DNA of 64,000 nucleotides, taken from Pseudomonas baltica (GTDB taxonomy: Bacteria; Pseudomonadota; Gammaproteobacteria; Pseudomonadales; Pseudomonadaceae). Shown here one piece after another: positions 25,018 through 35,233 of this stretch. The notes below the pieces were generated by a model. That model did not search any database. It had not been told where the DNA came from and worked only from the letters and a program-made list of their open reading frames with translations. Location: the NCBI RefSeq assembly GCF_031880315.1, contig NZ_CP134771.1, forward strand, positions 124,001 through 188,000, written 5' to 3'. Within the stretch, counting starts at the first letter, position 1; each line of letters begins with the position of its first letter. The position numbers and the translations under genes are program-made.

Positions 25018-27774
25018 TCAGCGATCCTGTTTCTTGAGCAGGGCAACCGTCAGCATCAGAATCAACGGCACGGCGACCAGTAGCGGCCAGAACTCGTTAT
25101 GCAGGTCATCGAAACCCAGGGATTTACCGAATACGCCGCGGCTGATATTGAGCATGTGCGTCGCCGGATAGACTTCACCCACGAATCTGGCCGCGCCCTC
25201 CAGCGAGGACACCGGGTTGAGCAGCCCGGCGAACTGGATAGCCGGGATCATGGTGCCGATCATGGTGAAAAACATCGCAGCGATCTGGCTGCTGGTCAGT
25301 GTCGACGCCAGCAAGCCGATCCCGGTGGCGATGACGTTATAGATCAACGCGGCCAGCAGCAGAGTCATGAAACTGCCTTTGACCGGCACATCGAACAGCG
25401 TGACCGCCATCAATGTCATCAGCAGGAAGTTGATCATCGCCAACGCCACATACGGCAACTGCTTACCCACTAAAAATTCGGTCCGCGTCACCGGCGTGAC
25501 ATATAAATTGATGATCGAGCCCAGCTCTTTTTCCCGGACGACCGACAGCGCCGTGAGCATGGCGGGCAGCATAAGCAGCAGCAGTGGAATGATGGCCGGG
25601 ACCATGGCGGGCAGGCTTTTGACATCCGGGTTATAGCGAAACCGGGTCTGGATGCTGAACGAACTGTCGCTACCCGCTGTGCCTAGGCGATGCAAGGCCT
25701 GATCCTGCAGCCATGTCTGGTGCATGCCCTGTACATAGCCCAGTATCGTCTCGGCCCTGGACGGCATCGCGCCGTCGATCCACGCCGCAATCTGCACCGG
25801 CGCTCCCCTTTGCAAATCCCGCCCAAAACCTGGCGGTATCTCGATGGCCAGCGTGATCTTCGAACTGCGCATGCGCTGGTCCAGATCCTCATAGTCGGCC
25901 AACGGCAGCATCTCCTTGAAATACCGGGAGCCAGAGAGGTTAAGCGCATAGTTACGGCTCAGTTCGGTCTGGTCATGGTCCAGCACGGCATAACTGAGAT
26001 TTTCCACATCCATACTCAGGCCGAAACCCATCACCAGCATCAATACCAGCGACCCTATCAGGGCCAGCGTCGCACGCACGGGGTCACGTTGCAGTTCCAA
26101 TGCTTCGCGCCACAGGTAACTGAACATGCGATTGACGCTGAAATTCGGCTGACCCGCAGAATTGGACTGCTTGAGATTGATCGCGGGTGAAGGGGCCTTC
26201 GCCGGCTCCTCGTCCAACTTGCCTGCGGCCTCTTGCAAGTAAGCGATGAAGGCCTGTTCCAGTGAACTGGCTCCGCGCTGCTCAACGATATGTCCGGGCG
26301 TATCGCTGACCAGCACCTTGCCCGCGTGCATTAACGAAATGCGATCGCAACGTTCAGCCTCGTTCATGAAGTGGGTGGAAATGAAAATGGTCACGCGATC
26401 ACGCCGGGACAGCTCGATCAGCAGGTTCCAGAAGCCGTCGCGCGCAATCGGGTCGACGCCTGAGGTCGGCTCATCGAGAATCAGCAACTCGGGCCGATGA
26501 ACCGTCGCAACCGCCAGAGACAGGCGCTGGCGGATCCCCAGCGGTAGACTTTCTGGAAGACTGCCCAGCACCTCGCCAAGGCTGAAGCGTTCGGCAAGCT
26601 CGTTGATCCGCGGGCCGATCTGCTCTTCCGGCATTTGGAACAGCTGTGCGTGAAGTACCAGGTTTTGCCGAACGGTAAGCTCGCTATAGAGCGAAAACGC
26701 CTGCGACATATAACCGACTCTACGCCGCGTACCAATGTCGTCGGGGTTGACTTCGCGTCCAAACAGACTTGCCGTGCCCTCACTGGCCGGCAATAGCCCC
26801 GTCAGCAACTTCATGGTGGTGGATTTACCGCAGCCATTGGAGCCGAGAAAACCAAAGATTTCGCCGCGGCGAATACGGAAACTGACATGATCCACCGCCA
26901 CGAAATCACCGAAGCGGATAGTGAGATCCCGGGCTTCGATAGCGATCTCAGGTTCTGCGACGTTCTCCAAGGGGTCGATATGCACCGGTTGGTGACCGCG
27001 GCGCTTTTCCTCCGGCAGCAAGGCGATAAACGCAGCTTCCAGATCCCGGGATTGGGTACTGGCCAGTAACTGCTCGGGCGAACCGGTCGCCAGCACTTTG
27101 CCGGCGTCCATCGCAACCAGCCAGTCAAAGCGCTGCGCTTCATCCATGTAGGCGGTGGCAACAATGACACTCATTCTTGCCCGTTGCTGCCTTATGCTAC
27201 CGATCAGGTCCCAAAACTGGGCCCGCGCCAGAGGATCCACGCCGGTGGTGGGTTCGTCCAGAATCAGCAGATCAGGGTCATGAATCAACGCGCAGCACAG
27301 GCCCAGCTTCTGTTTCATGCCGCCTGACAATTTGCCGGCTGGCCGGGTGAGGAATGAGTACAGCCCCGTGCTGCGAGTCAGGTCATCGATACGGCGACGG
27401 CGCTCCGTGGCGTCATGGCCAAACAGGCGGGCGAAAAACTGCAGGTTTTCTTCGACCGAAAGCGTCGGGTAGAGATTTTTGCCCAATCCCTGTGGCATAT
27501 AGGCAATACGTGGGCACACCCGATTGCGATGGGCCACCTGGCGCATATCGCCGCCCAGCACGCTGACCTGGCCCTGCTGTATCGCCCTGGCTCCCGCCAG
27601 AAGCGACAGAAGGCTGGATTTACCCACACCGTCGGGGCCGATGAGCCCTACCATCTTGCCAGCAGGAATATCCAGAGTAATGTTGGCTAACGCCTGGGTC
27701 TTTGCGTAGGTCAGCACAACGTCCCTGACGCTGGCGACGCCAGGCAAAGAATCGCCGTGGAGTTCGTCCGTCAT
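25018..27774 (-). CDS. rbbA: RbbA-type fusion: two ABC ATPase domains plus ABC-2 permease
   Basis: 918 residues. The first ATPase (residues about 15-245) has Walker [10 protein letters not shown], signature [11 protein letters not shown] and Walker [14 protein letters not shown]. The second (about 280-505) has [14 protein letters not shown], a weak signature [12 protein letters not shown] and [13 protein letters not shown]. An ABC-2 permease (about 560-918) carries [28 protein letters not shown]. coli RbbA of this layout was described as ribosome-associated, but the permease half and the yhiI/yhhJ neighbours argue for an exporter. The Walker A glycine-asparagine is replaced by GPD in the first domain, which is common in this family. 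It overlaps yhiI by ATGA. Confidence 0.92.
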   Translation of the reverse strand: MTDELHGDSLPGVASVRDVVLTYAKTQALANITLDIPAGKMVGLIGPDGVGKSSLLSLLAGARAIQQGQVSVLGGDMRQVAHRNRVCPRIAYMPQGLGKNLYPTLSVEENLQFFARLFGHDATERRRRIDDLTRSTGLYSFLTRPAGKLSGGMKQKLGLCCALIHDPDLLILDEPTTGVDPLARAQFWDLIGSIRQQRARMSVIVATAYMDEAQRFDWLVAMDAGKVLATGSPEQLLASTQSRDLEAAFIALLPEEKRRGHQPVHIDPLENVAEPEIAIEARDLTIRFGDFVAVDHVSFRIRRGEIFGFLGSNGCGKSTTMKLLTGLLPASEGTASLFGREVNPDDIGTRRRVGYMSQAFSLYSELTVRQNLVLHAQLFQMPEEQIGPRINELAERFSLGEVLGSLPESLPLGIRQRLSLAVATVHRPELLILDEPTSGVDPIARDGFWNLLIELSRRDRVTIFISTHFMNEAERCDRISLMHAGKVLVSDTPGHIVEQRGASSLEQAFIAYLQEAAGKLDEEPAKAPSPAINLKQSNSAGQPNFSVNRMFSYLWREALELQRDPVRATLALIGSLVLMLVMGFGLSMDVENLSYAVLDHDQTELSRNYALNLSGSRYFKEMLPLADYEDLDQRMRSSKITLAIEIPPGFGRDLQRGAPVQIAAWIDGAMPSRAETILGYVQGMHQTWLQDQALHRLGTAGSDSSFSIQTRFRYNPDVKSLPAMVPAIIPLLLLMLPAMLTALSVVREKELGSIINLYVTPVTRTEFLVGKQLPYVALAMINFLLMTLMAVTLFDVPVKGSFMTLLLAALIYNVIATGIGLLASTLTSSQIAAMFFTMIGTMIPAIQFAGLLNPVSSLEGAARFVGEVYPATHMLNISRGVFGKSLGFDDLHNEFWPLLVAVPLILMLTVALLKKQDR

Positions 27775-28841
27775 TTAGAGACTTTCACAGCCAGCTCGGC
27801 CGGCCACTCGGTTTGCGGGTCAAGCTTTACCCAGGCCACACCGGGCAGCCCGGTCTTGATCTGTGTGAGGTTGCGCAGCAAAAGGTCCCGGTCTATCTGC
27901 GCCTTGACACGAAACATCAGCTTTTGACGTTCGCTGGTCGTTTCAACGGTCTTCGGGGTGAATTGTGCAACGCTGGCAACGAACGAGACCTTCGCCGGTA
28001 TGACGTACTGAGGTGCGGCATCGAGAATGATGCGGATATCGCTGCCCAGCGCGACCCGCCCCGCCACACTTTCCGGGAGAAAAAACGTCAGGTATACGTC
28101 GGAAAGATCAACCAGGTTGAGTACCTTGCCGCCCGCCGCCAACACTTCGCCCGGCTGAGCAACACGGTACTGCACGCGCCCGGCGCGTGGCGCGACCAGC
28201 TGGCTATCGATGATGTCGGCCTCTATTCGAGCAATCGTGGCCAGGCTCGCCGTCACCGCCGATTGCGTGCCCACGACCTCGGCTTGAGCAGCCTCGATAT
28301 TGGCTTGAGCGGCGGCTACCTGAGCTTGAGCCGCCTTCAGAGTCGCCTCCGCGCTCCGTACGTTCGCCCGGTCATCGTCATATTGCTGAGTCGACAAAGC
28401 GCCTTCGCGAGACAGCATTTCGGAACGTTTCAGTCGCCGCTTCATGGCGTCAAGTTCACTTTCGCGTTGGGCGACCAGCGCCTCGGCAGCCAATTTGTCG
28501 CTTCGACGCACCAATACCTGTGCCTTGGTGCCCAACACCGTGTTGATCGCCCGCTGATGCTGAGCGACAGCCTCATCACGCTGAGCCGTAAGCGCCTGGA
28601 TTTGCATGCTTGCCAACATCTGTCCGCGTTCGACAAAGTCACCCTCCTGCACCAGGATGTCATCCACACGGCCTGCAAGCTTTGCCGAGACATCCACCTC
28701 GGTGGCCTCGATACGCCCGTTCCCGCTGACAAACCCGTCGCCAAACCCGACAGGGTTCAAGGCCTTCCACATAAACCAGCCTGCAACCAACACAACAACG
28801 ACGCCCAGGGGCACTAACAGCTTATTGCCAGGTACTTTCAT
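27771..28841 (-). CDS. yhiI: HlyD-family membrane fusion protein, YhiI-like
   Basis: 356 residues. One N-terminal membrane anchor ([18 protein letters not shown], residues 9-26), a lipoyl half ([26 protein letters not shown]), a long alpha-helical hairpin (about 90-215, rich in A/Q/E) and the second lipoyl half ([23 protein letters not shown]). It acts as the periplasmic adaptor for RbbA/YhhJ and would need a separate outer-membrane channel. It is the first gene of the leftward yhiI-rbbA-yhhJ operon. About 350 bp separate it from the palindrome at 29193. Confidence 0.92.
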   Translation of the reverse strand: MKVPGNKLLVPLGVVVVLVAGWFMWKALNPVGFGDGFVSGNGRIEATEVDVSAKLAGRVDDILVQEGDFVERGQMLASMQIQALTAQRDEAVAQHQRAINTVLGTKAQVLVRRSDKLAAEALVAQRESELDAMKRRLKRSEMLSREGALSTQQYDDDRANVRSAEATLKAAQAQVAAAQANIEAAQAEVVGTQSAVTASLATIARIEADIIDSQLVAPRAGRVQYRVAQPGEVLAAGGKVLNLVDLSDVYLTFFLPESVAGRVALGSDIRIILDAAPQYVIPAKVSFVASVAQFTPKTVETTSERQKLMFRVKAQIDRDLLLRNLTQIKTGLPGVAWVKLDPQTEWPAELAVKVSK

Positions 28842-29266
28842 GAATAACGACCTTAGTCCTTGGGCTTTACGTTCAATTCAGGCGTTCGGCAGCCAAAGCG
28901 AAGTGGCCTGGCCTCCGCTTATGCGGCGTACAAAGCGACTTGGCTGCAAAGCTTGGGAATAGGTCCGCCCAATGAATCCGTTAACGAGTTCAAAAATGTT
29001 CGATCCGCGCAACGGCAATGCGCAAGTCTTGAGCAATATCCGGTTCCGGCCGCGGCGACCGAGTGTGGCTACAAATTCAGGTCAGCAGTTGGCTCGCCCT
29101 GAAACGACAGCGGGTCAGCCTCGTTCTGGGCCCTCAATAGCGAGACGCCCCCCACGATCCGGTGCTAGGATTACCCCACCATGAAAATTAATTCATCGAC
29201 CGTTGATTAAAGCGTCGCTTCGACGCACATGTCAACCAATCCGTCTAGATCAGGTATATCCACCGA
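28842..29266. other. Divergent intergenic region between yhiI operon and tetR
   Basis: 425 bp without a convincing gene. It contains the palindrome at 29193-29206 close to the TetR side. On the minus strand ATTAAT sits where the -10 box lies in the related adh site. The remaining 350 bp towards yhiI show nothing recognisable; they may be a long leader or a scar. Confidence 0.5.
29193..29206. promoter_or_regulatory. Palindromic operator, second copy of the adh-type site
   Basis: TCATCGACCGTTGA, 13 of 14 bases identical to 20863-20876, with A/T-rich flanks of the same shape (TTAAT on the left, TTAA on the right). It is 60 bp upstream of the TetR start. This is the expected place for autorepression and for control of the divergent yhiI operon. 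Confidence 0.6.
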
Positions 29267-29911
29267 ATGCCCAACGAGCTCACCAAACGCCGGGGCAGGC
29301 CGCCCAAAGCCGACGAGGTCAAACCCGATGCCATTCTGCGGGCTGCATTGACGTGCTTCGCAACCCACGGTTTCGAAGGTGCCAGCCTGCGGCGTATCGC
29401 TACCGCGGCGGACGTCGACGTGGCCTTGATCGCGCATCGCCATGGCGCAAAGCTGGATCTGTGGAAAGCAGTCGTGGATGACATAGCAAGTAAATTTGTC
29501 CTGGAACTGAGTCGATCACGAAGTCCCGCCGAGTTCGCCGATGGAACGTCCATGGACCGACTTCAGCTTGCGATTGACCAGATGATCGACTTTTCAGCAG
29601 ATGCACCGGAAATGTCGATGTTCGTCATAAAGGAAATCGCCCAGAGGGATGAAAGATTCCACTACGTCTATGAGCGCCTCATCAGGCCCGCACAAGAGGT
29701 CTTGCTGCCAACCGTTGAGCTCGCAATCGCTGATGGCTTTCTTGAAAACGTTGATCCCGAGCTGTTTTTCTATAATGTCTCCGGTGCTATTGCCCTGACA
29801 GTTTCGATGCGCTCTTTGGTCGGACAGCTCGACGGTAATGCATTCAGTTCTGAACATTTTTTGCCCGGCATGAAATCGCTATGGAGATCACTTCTTCAGC
29901 GGGAAATTTGA
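29267..29911 (+). CDS. TetR/AcrR-family regulator
   Basis: 214 residues. The N-terminus begins with the basic arm KRRGRPPKAD, followed by the helix-turn-helix (residues about 20-65: ILRAALTCFATHGFEGASLRRIATAADVDVALI). The C-terminal ligand domain ends LPGMKSLWRSLLQ, with similarity of layout to CerR/DUF1956-type regulators. It is divergent from yhiI-rbbA-yhhJ and has the 14-bp palindrome in its own upstream region. Because the same palindrome sits in the adh promoter 8 kb away, this protein is the best candidate repressor of both units. The ligand is unknown. Confidence 0.9.
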   Translation: MPNELTKRRGRPPKADEVKPDAILRAALTCFATHGFEGASLRRIATAADVDVALIAHRHGAKLDLWKAVVDDIASKFVLELSRSRSPAEFADGTSMDRLQLAIDQMIDFSADAPEMSMFVIKEIAQRDERFHYVYERLIRPAQEVLLPTVELAIADGFLENVDPELFFYNVSGAIALTVSMRSLVGQLDGNAFSSEHFLPGMKSLWRSLLQREI

Positions 29912-30086
29912 ATACGCAAGCTGCATGTGCAACCTAATCGTCGGTCATCACAGGCGACACACTCAGGCGTTTACGCCGTCAATGCAACGGCGTGCATTCG
30001 GTTCTTCCGAGCCGTGAGACAGGAGAAATAGTTCAACCCGCGTAACCGCCCTTTACCAAGCTAGTGACACGCACCGGAGAGGCTTT

Positions 30087-32608
30087 ATGGCGCTGGAAAA
30101 AAGTATCGAAAAGCTGCGCATGGACCTGGATGAGCTGGCATTCGACCTGAGCATTACCTGGTCGAGTTTGAACGACTTGATCTGGCGGCTCATGGACAAT
30201 GATCTATGGCTGCTCAGCCGCAATCCTTGCCTGGTGCTATCCAGTGTCAGTGACGATCACATTGAGGGGTTGTTGCGACAGCCGACGTTTCGTGCGCAGT
30301 TGCAGGCGCTGTCGCAGACCCGCTACGACGAATTGAACACGCCAGGCTGGTTTCACCAAAGCCATCGGCAAGAACAAGCCTGCTGCATCGCGTACTTTTC
30401 CATGGAGTTCATGCTCAGCGATGCACTGCCCATTTATTCCGGCGGGTTGGGAAACGTGGCCGGGGATCAGCTCAAGGCGGCCAGCGATCTAGGCGTGCCG
30501 GTCACGGCGGTAGGCATGCTCTGGCAGCACGGTTACTTTCGTCAGGAGTTCGACAGCCAGGGGACATCAGCAAGCGTTGTACCCGGTCAATGACACCCGA
30601 CAGATGCCCGTAAGGCCGTTGCTCGATGGCAGCGGAAACCCGGTGCGGCTGGCCTGCCATTTCCCCGCTGGACCATCTGGTTACGTGGATGGCAAGTCAA
30701 TGTCGGACGTAACCGCCTGCTGTTGATCGACACCAATGACCCGGCCAATCCGCCGCCAGTGCGCTTGATCGCCGGCGAACTCTATGGCGGCGATCTGGAA
30801 ATGCGTCTGCGCCAGGAACTGGTTCTCGGCATTGGCGGCTGGCGTCTACTGGAGGCCGCCGGCGTCGAACCGGACGTGCTGCACCTTAACGATGGCCATG
30901 CCGCATTTGCAGTGCTGGAGCGTGCGCTCAGCTATCAGCGCAAACACAATGTCGACTTCGAGGTAGCCCTGACAGCCACTCGTGCAGGCAACCTGTTCAC
31001 CACCCGTACGCCGGTCACGGCCGGCTTTGATCGTTTTCCGCCAGCGCTGATCGAAAAGTGCCTGGGCCATTACATCCAGCAGGAGCTGGCACAGCCCGTG
31101 GCACGAGTGATCAGTCTTGGTCAGGAACAGCCCGGAGTGCCTGATTCGCCATTTAACATGGCTTGGCTTGCCAGTCGTGCCGCGGGGCGATCAATGCAGT
31201 GAGCGAACTGCATGGCGCCACCAGCCGACGCATCTTCGAACCGCTGTATCCGCGCTGGCCAGCGGCGGAGGTACCCATCGGCCATGTCACGAACGGCATT
31301 CATCTGGCGACCTGGATAGGCGCCGATGCACTGGAGGCCTGGAAACACTGGCATAAGGGACAACCCAGCGGAGGTGAACCGGAACTGAGCGCCGAGCAGG
31401 CGCTGAGCAGCTTCAGTGATCAGGACCTCTGGAATATCCGCCGCCGGGCCCGGAGTGCGTTGCTGGACTATAGCCGTGATCATCTGGCTCGTCAGCGAGC
31501 GATTCATGGAGCATCGCTGCAACAGATCGACGCGTGTCAGCAGTGGTTCGACCCCGATGTTCTGACCTTGGGTTTTGCCCGCCGCTTCGCCACCTACAAA
31601 CGCCCCAACCTGTTGCTGCATGATCCACAACGCTTGCTCAATCTGATCCAACATTCACGATGGCCGGCCCAGTTGCAGGTAGCAGGCAAGGCGCATCCTG
31701 CAGATCTGCAGGGCCAGGCAATGCTCGCTCAATGGCATGCCTTCATTCGCGACACCGACAGCCAGGGGCGCATCGCCTTTCTCGACGATTACGATATGCG
31801 TGTGGCACAGCATTTGGTAAGCGGTGTGGACGTCTGGATTAACACCCCAAGGCGTCCATGGGAGGCCAGCGGCACCAGCGGCATGAAGATCCTGGCCAAT
31901 GGGGGTCTGAACCTGTCGCAACTGGACGGTTGGTGGGCAGAAGCCTATGAGCCAGGGCTGGGTTGGGCCATTGGCGATGGTAGCGAGGAGCCCGAAGCCG
32001 ATCCGGGTGCAGATGCCAGGGACGCTGAACAGCTATATCAACTGCTGGAAAACGAGATCATTCCGACCTTCTATGAGCACGACGCCGATGGACTGCCTCG
32101 GCGCTGGATCCAGCACATCCGCAGTAGCATGAGCAATCTGGTGCAGGAATACTCCGCCGACCGGGCGGTACGCGAGTACACCGAGCGCTACTATCTGCCA
32201 GGCGCCCTCCGCTACCGTGAGCGGACGAAAGAGCGTAGTGCCGTGGCGAACCTGTTGAGAGATCGACTCACGTCCCTGGATGAACATTGGGACGAGATTA
32301 AGATACTCGACACTCGGATCACCCGCGGGCCGGCACTGACGTACAAAGTGGAAGTGGCAATCGATACTGGTGCTCTACCCGTAAGTGCTCTACGCGTACA
32401 GTTGTATGCGGAGCAACGCGGTCATGCGCCCGCGCAAGTGCTGGACATGACGCTCAAACCGGCCGATGAGCATGCCCAGACGCGGCTCTACGTTGTGGAG
32501 ACGCGCGGTGACCGGGAGATAGAAGACTTCACTGTCCGCATCATTCCCGGCAGCGAATATGGCCTGGCGGTGCCATTGGAAAGTCTACGGGTTCACTGGG
32601 CAAGCTGA
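30087..32608 (+). pseudogene. glgP: Alpha-glucan (glycogen/maltodextrin) phosphorylase with three frameshifts
   Basis: The reading frame starts at ATG 30087 (GGAGAGG upstream) and shows FSMEFMLSDALPIYSGGLGN...GDQLKAASDLGVP. It shifts near 30564, where an extra A follows GGG. It shifts again near 30668, after which frame 3 reads WLRGWQVNVGRNRLLLIDTND, and once more near 31165, after DSPFNMAW. The last part to 32608 holds HVTNGIHLATW, YDMRVAQHLVSGVDVWINTP and the pyridoxal-phosphate region EASGTSGMKILANGGLNLSQLDGWW. The restored protein would be about 840 residues, matching the short TIGR02094-type phosphorylases that release glucose-1-P from storage glucan. As it stands it cannot be made. Confidence 0.9.
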
Positions 32609-32795
32609 CACCAGGCAACAACGCGGTACTGCAGTTCTCCGAGAAGGCCCGGCCGAAGCACGAATCATTGGATTACGGTTTCCGCCGATGGTCTTCTATT
32701 CACCGTATGCCTGTACGGGACAATCCACCTTCCGGGATTGCGGCACACATCAGACTCACGACGGCATTCGGTACACCCAAGTTTTGGGCGCACAT

Positions 32796-33437
32796 CTACC
32801 CAGTTACTTTATGAAGTCCTTCCAGGGCTTTCAGGTAAGCGGTCAGGGCTCTCGGAAGCTCCTCAATCAAGATACGCCTGGACAACGCATTATTTTCCTG
32901 CGCGATCTGAAAGGCGCCCATGGGCAGCCCTATCAATGCCAGGACGTAGGTTTGGCGTGCCTCGGCAGTCACATCCGGCAATCGGATCTGAAGCACCCGT
33001 GCGTAGATGCCTTCGATCCGCAGGCGCAGATCAGGGTTACTCAGACGATAAGTGCCATCGAGCGGAAAGATCAATGAAACCAGGTCCCGATGCTGCTCGG
33101 TGTAGCGCAGGATCGGAACGATCAGTCGAGCGATAACGCCGTCTGCGCTTTCGTCGACCCAGACACTGTCGTCGATGGCCATCAATTCGTCCGTAATGAC
33201 CGCCAGCAACTGTATATGGCGTTCACCCAACGCTTCCAGCACTCGCTGCTTGTCTGAAAAGAAATGATAGAGCGAGCCAATCGATGTTCCAGCTTCTCGG
33301 GCAATGCCATGCATCGTCACCTGGGCGGCACCTTCGAGCAGGATCAAACGGGCGCAAGCGTCCAATATCGCCAATACCCGCTCGCGGCCGCGGGCTTGCT
33401 GAGGGGGACGGGATGAAGAGGGTTTCTTGTCAGTCAT
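32796..33437 (-). CDS. TetR/AcrR-family repressor of the efflux operon
   Basis: 213 residues. Helix-turn-helix at residues about 20-65 (ILDACARLILLEGAAQVTMHGIAREAGTSIGSLYHFFSDKQRV), then an all-helical ligand domain. It is divergent from the MFS-HlyD-OprM operon, with a 24-bp palindrome (33500-33523) between the two starts, which is the standard layout for a local drug-sensing repressor. The inducer is unknown. Confidence 0.92.
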   Translation of the reverse strand: MTDKKPSSSRPPQQARGRERVLAILDACARLILLEGAAQVTMHGIAREAGTSIGSLYHFFSDKQRVLEALGERHIQLLAVITDELMAIDDSVWVDESADGVIARLIVPILRYTEQHRDLVSLIFPLDGTYRLSNPDLRLRIEGIYARVLQIRLPDVTAEARQTYVLALIGLPMGAFQIAQENNALSRRILIEELPRALTAYLKALEGLHKVTG

Positions 33438-33499
33438 GGGAGAGATACATGATTTGGCCGTCCATTATGACCGATTTGATGTCGTCGTAAAATGAACTA

Positions 33500-33523
33500 A
33501 TACTCGACTCACCCGTCTAGTAT
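33500..33523. promoter_or_regulatory. TetR-type operator palindrome
   Basis: Arms ATACTCGAC and GTCTAGTAT around six bases, one mismatch in nine. ACTnGAC-N6-GTCnAGT is a typical TetR-family operator. It lies 63 bp from the repressor start and 54-108 bp from the pump start, so one dimer or a pair could block both promoters. Confidence 0.7.
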
Positions 33524-33576
33524 ACCGCAAACTGAACGGCACCTTCGCCCATAACGGTTTATCGAGATTACTGCGC

Positions 33577-35229
33577 TTGGCTGAGTACCTTGAACCGACG
33601 CCAAAATGGGAAGCGCATGAACGGCCATCGATGCCAGGTTCTCCTTCCACCCCCTATCACAGCCCGCTCGTGCGATTGGCCTATGCGCTTGTTGCGACAT
33701 TGCTGGGCATTACAGGGGGATTAGGCAACGCACTGATCAGCGCCAACCTTGCCAATATCCAGGGGCATCTGGGATTGACCCACTCCGAAGCGGCCTGGTT
33801 GCCGGCTGCCTACCTGATGGTGAACATCTCTACCGCATTGCTGTTGGTTAAGTTTCGCCAACAGTTTGGTCTGCGACGTTTCGCTGAAATTGGTCTGCTC
33901 GCCTATGTCGTGCTCACGGTTGCGCATGTATTCATCGACGGCTTCACCATGGCGGTATTCGTCAGGGCCGCCAGCGGTTTTGCCGGGGCGACCGTCAGCA
34001 CCCTGGCCGTGATGTACATGTTGCAGGCATTTAAAAAGGCTGCAATGGGGAGCGCCCTGGTCCTTGGCATCGGTATCTCTCAATTGGCCACGCCGCTCGC
34101 CTGGCTGATCTCCCCCGCCTTGCTCGACATGGGCGAGTGGCATCGTCTGTATGTCTTCGAGGCGGGCTTGGCGCTGTGCTGCCTGGCCGCCGTAGTGGCG
34201 CTCAAACTGCCGCCCGGCGTGCAGATCAAGGCTTTCGAACCACTGGACTTTCTCACTTTTTCCCTGCTCGCCCCTGCGCTGGGTTTGTTTGCTGCGGTAC
34301 TGACCCAGGGCCGCGTCCAGTGGTGGAATACCCAAACGTGGATTGGCTATGCATTGATCGCCGCCGTTGTATTGCTGACCGTGGCCGTCATGATCGAGCA
34401 CCAGCGCAAGAACCCGTTGCTGCAAACCCGCTGGTTGGCTTCGCTCGAAACGATACGTTTTGCCTTGGGCGCGCTGATGTTGCGCTTCATCCTTTCCGAA
34501 CAAACCTATGGCGCGGTTGGCCTGTTACAGAATCTGGGCATGGCAGCCGATCAATTGCAGCCCTTGTATGCAGTCATGCTTGCAGGGCTTGTGGCGGGGA
34601 TACTCGTCAGCGCCATGACGTTCAGCGAGAAAGCTGCCATACCGCAGATTCTGGCGTCTATCGTGCTGGTCGCAGTAGGCAGTTTCATGGATGCCGATGC
34701 CACCAACCTGACACGTCCGCAAAATATGTTCTTCAGTCAATTCCTGTTATCGGTGGCGGCAGGGATGTTCATGGGGCCTTTGTTGCTGATAGGCGTGATG
34801 AGTGCGCTGAAGAATGGGCCTCATTACATGGTCAGCTTCGCCGTGCTTTTCTCGCTCACTCAAAGTATCGGGGGGCTGGCAGGGCCAGCAGCTTTAGGCT
34901 CGTTTCAGGTCCTGCGGGAAAAGTTTCACTCCAGCCAGATCAACGGACACATCGACCCCACCAATTCCGTAATCGCGCAGCGTCTGCAGATTCAGGGACA
35001 GATCTATGCCGCGACCCAGCCTGATCCCGCCCTACGCAACGCGCAGGGCATATCCCAGCTAAGCCAGGCCGCTACCCGAGAAGCCAACGTACTGGCATTC
35101 AATGACGTCTTCCGGGTACTGGGTGTGATGACCATCAGTTTCCTGTGTTGGTCATTGGTGCACACCGCCCGTGCGGCGCGCAAAGCGACACCGCCGCCCC
35201 CCGCCACTCCCTCCTCCGCAGTTGTGTGA
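33577..35229 (+). CDS. MFS multidrug transporter, EmrB/DHA2-like
   Basis: Up to 550 residues with about 14 membrane helices. The first helix region LVRLAYALVATLLGITGGLGNALIS is followed by NIQGHLGLTHSEAAWLPAAYLMVN, the usual start of EmrB/DHA2 pumps. It uses the proton gradient to push drugs or fatty-acid-like compounds through a tripartite channel. The first possible start is TTG 33577; ATG 33631 (MPGSPSTPYHSPL) gives a more usual N-terminus but neither has a strong ribosome-binding site. The gene is 4 bp from the adaptor gene downstream and opposite its TetR repressor. Confidence 0.9.
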   Translation: MAEYLEPTPKWEAHERPSMPGSPSTPYHSPLVRLAYALVATLLGITGGLGNALISANLANIQGHLGLTHSEAAWLPAAYLMVNISTALLLVKFRQQFGLRRFAEIGLLAYVVLTVAHVFIDGFTMAVFVRAASGFAGATVSTLAVMYMLQAFKKAAMGSALVLGIGISQLATPLAWLISPALLDMGEWHRLYVFEAGLALCCLAAVVALKLPPGVQIKAFEPLDFLTFSLLAPALGLFAAVLTQGRVQWWNTQTWIGYALIAAVVLLTVAVMIEHQRKNPLLQTRWLASLETIRFALGALMLRFILSEQTYGAVGLLQNLGMAADQLQPLYAVMLAGLVAGILVSAMTFSEKAAIPQILASIVLVAVGSFMDADATNLTRPQNMFFSQFLLSVAAGMFMGPLLLIGVMSALKNGPHYMVSFAVLFSLTQSIGGLAGPAALGSFQVLREKFHSSQINGHIDPTNSVIAQRLQIQGQIYAATQPDPALRNAQGISQLSQAATREANVLAFNDVFRVLGVMTISFLCWSLVHTARAARKATPPPPATPSSAVV

Positions 35230-35233
35230 CCTT

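Noticed and set aside
27813..28817. 334-codon plus-strand frame opposite yhiI
   Set aside because: Shadow of the HlyD-family gene, with low-complexity R/H/L content and no ribosome-binding site.
32609..32795. Open frame after the phosphorylase (LDYGFRRWSSIHRMPV...)
   Set aside because: No start codon with a ribosome-binding site and no recognised motif; it overlaps the 3' end of the TetR gene on the other strand.
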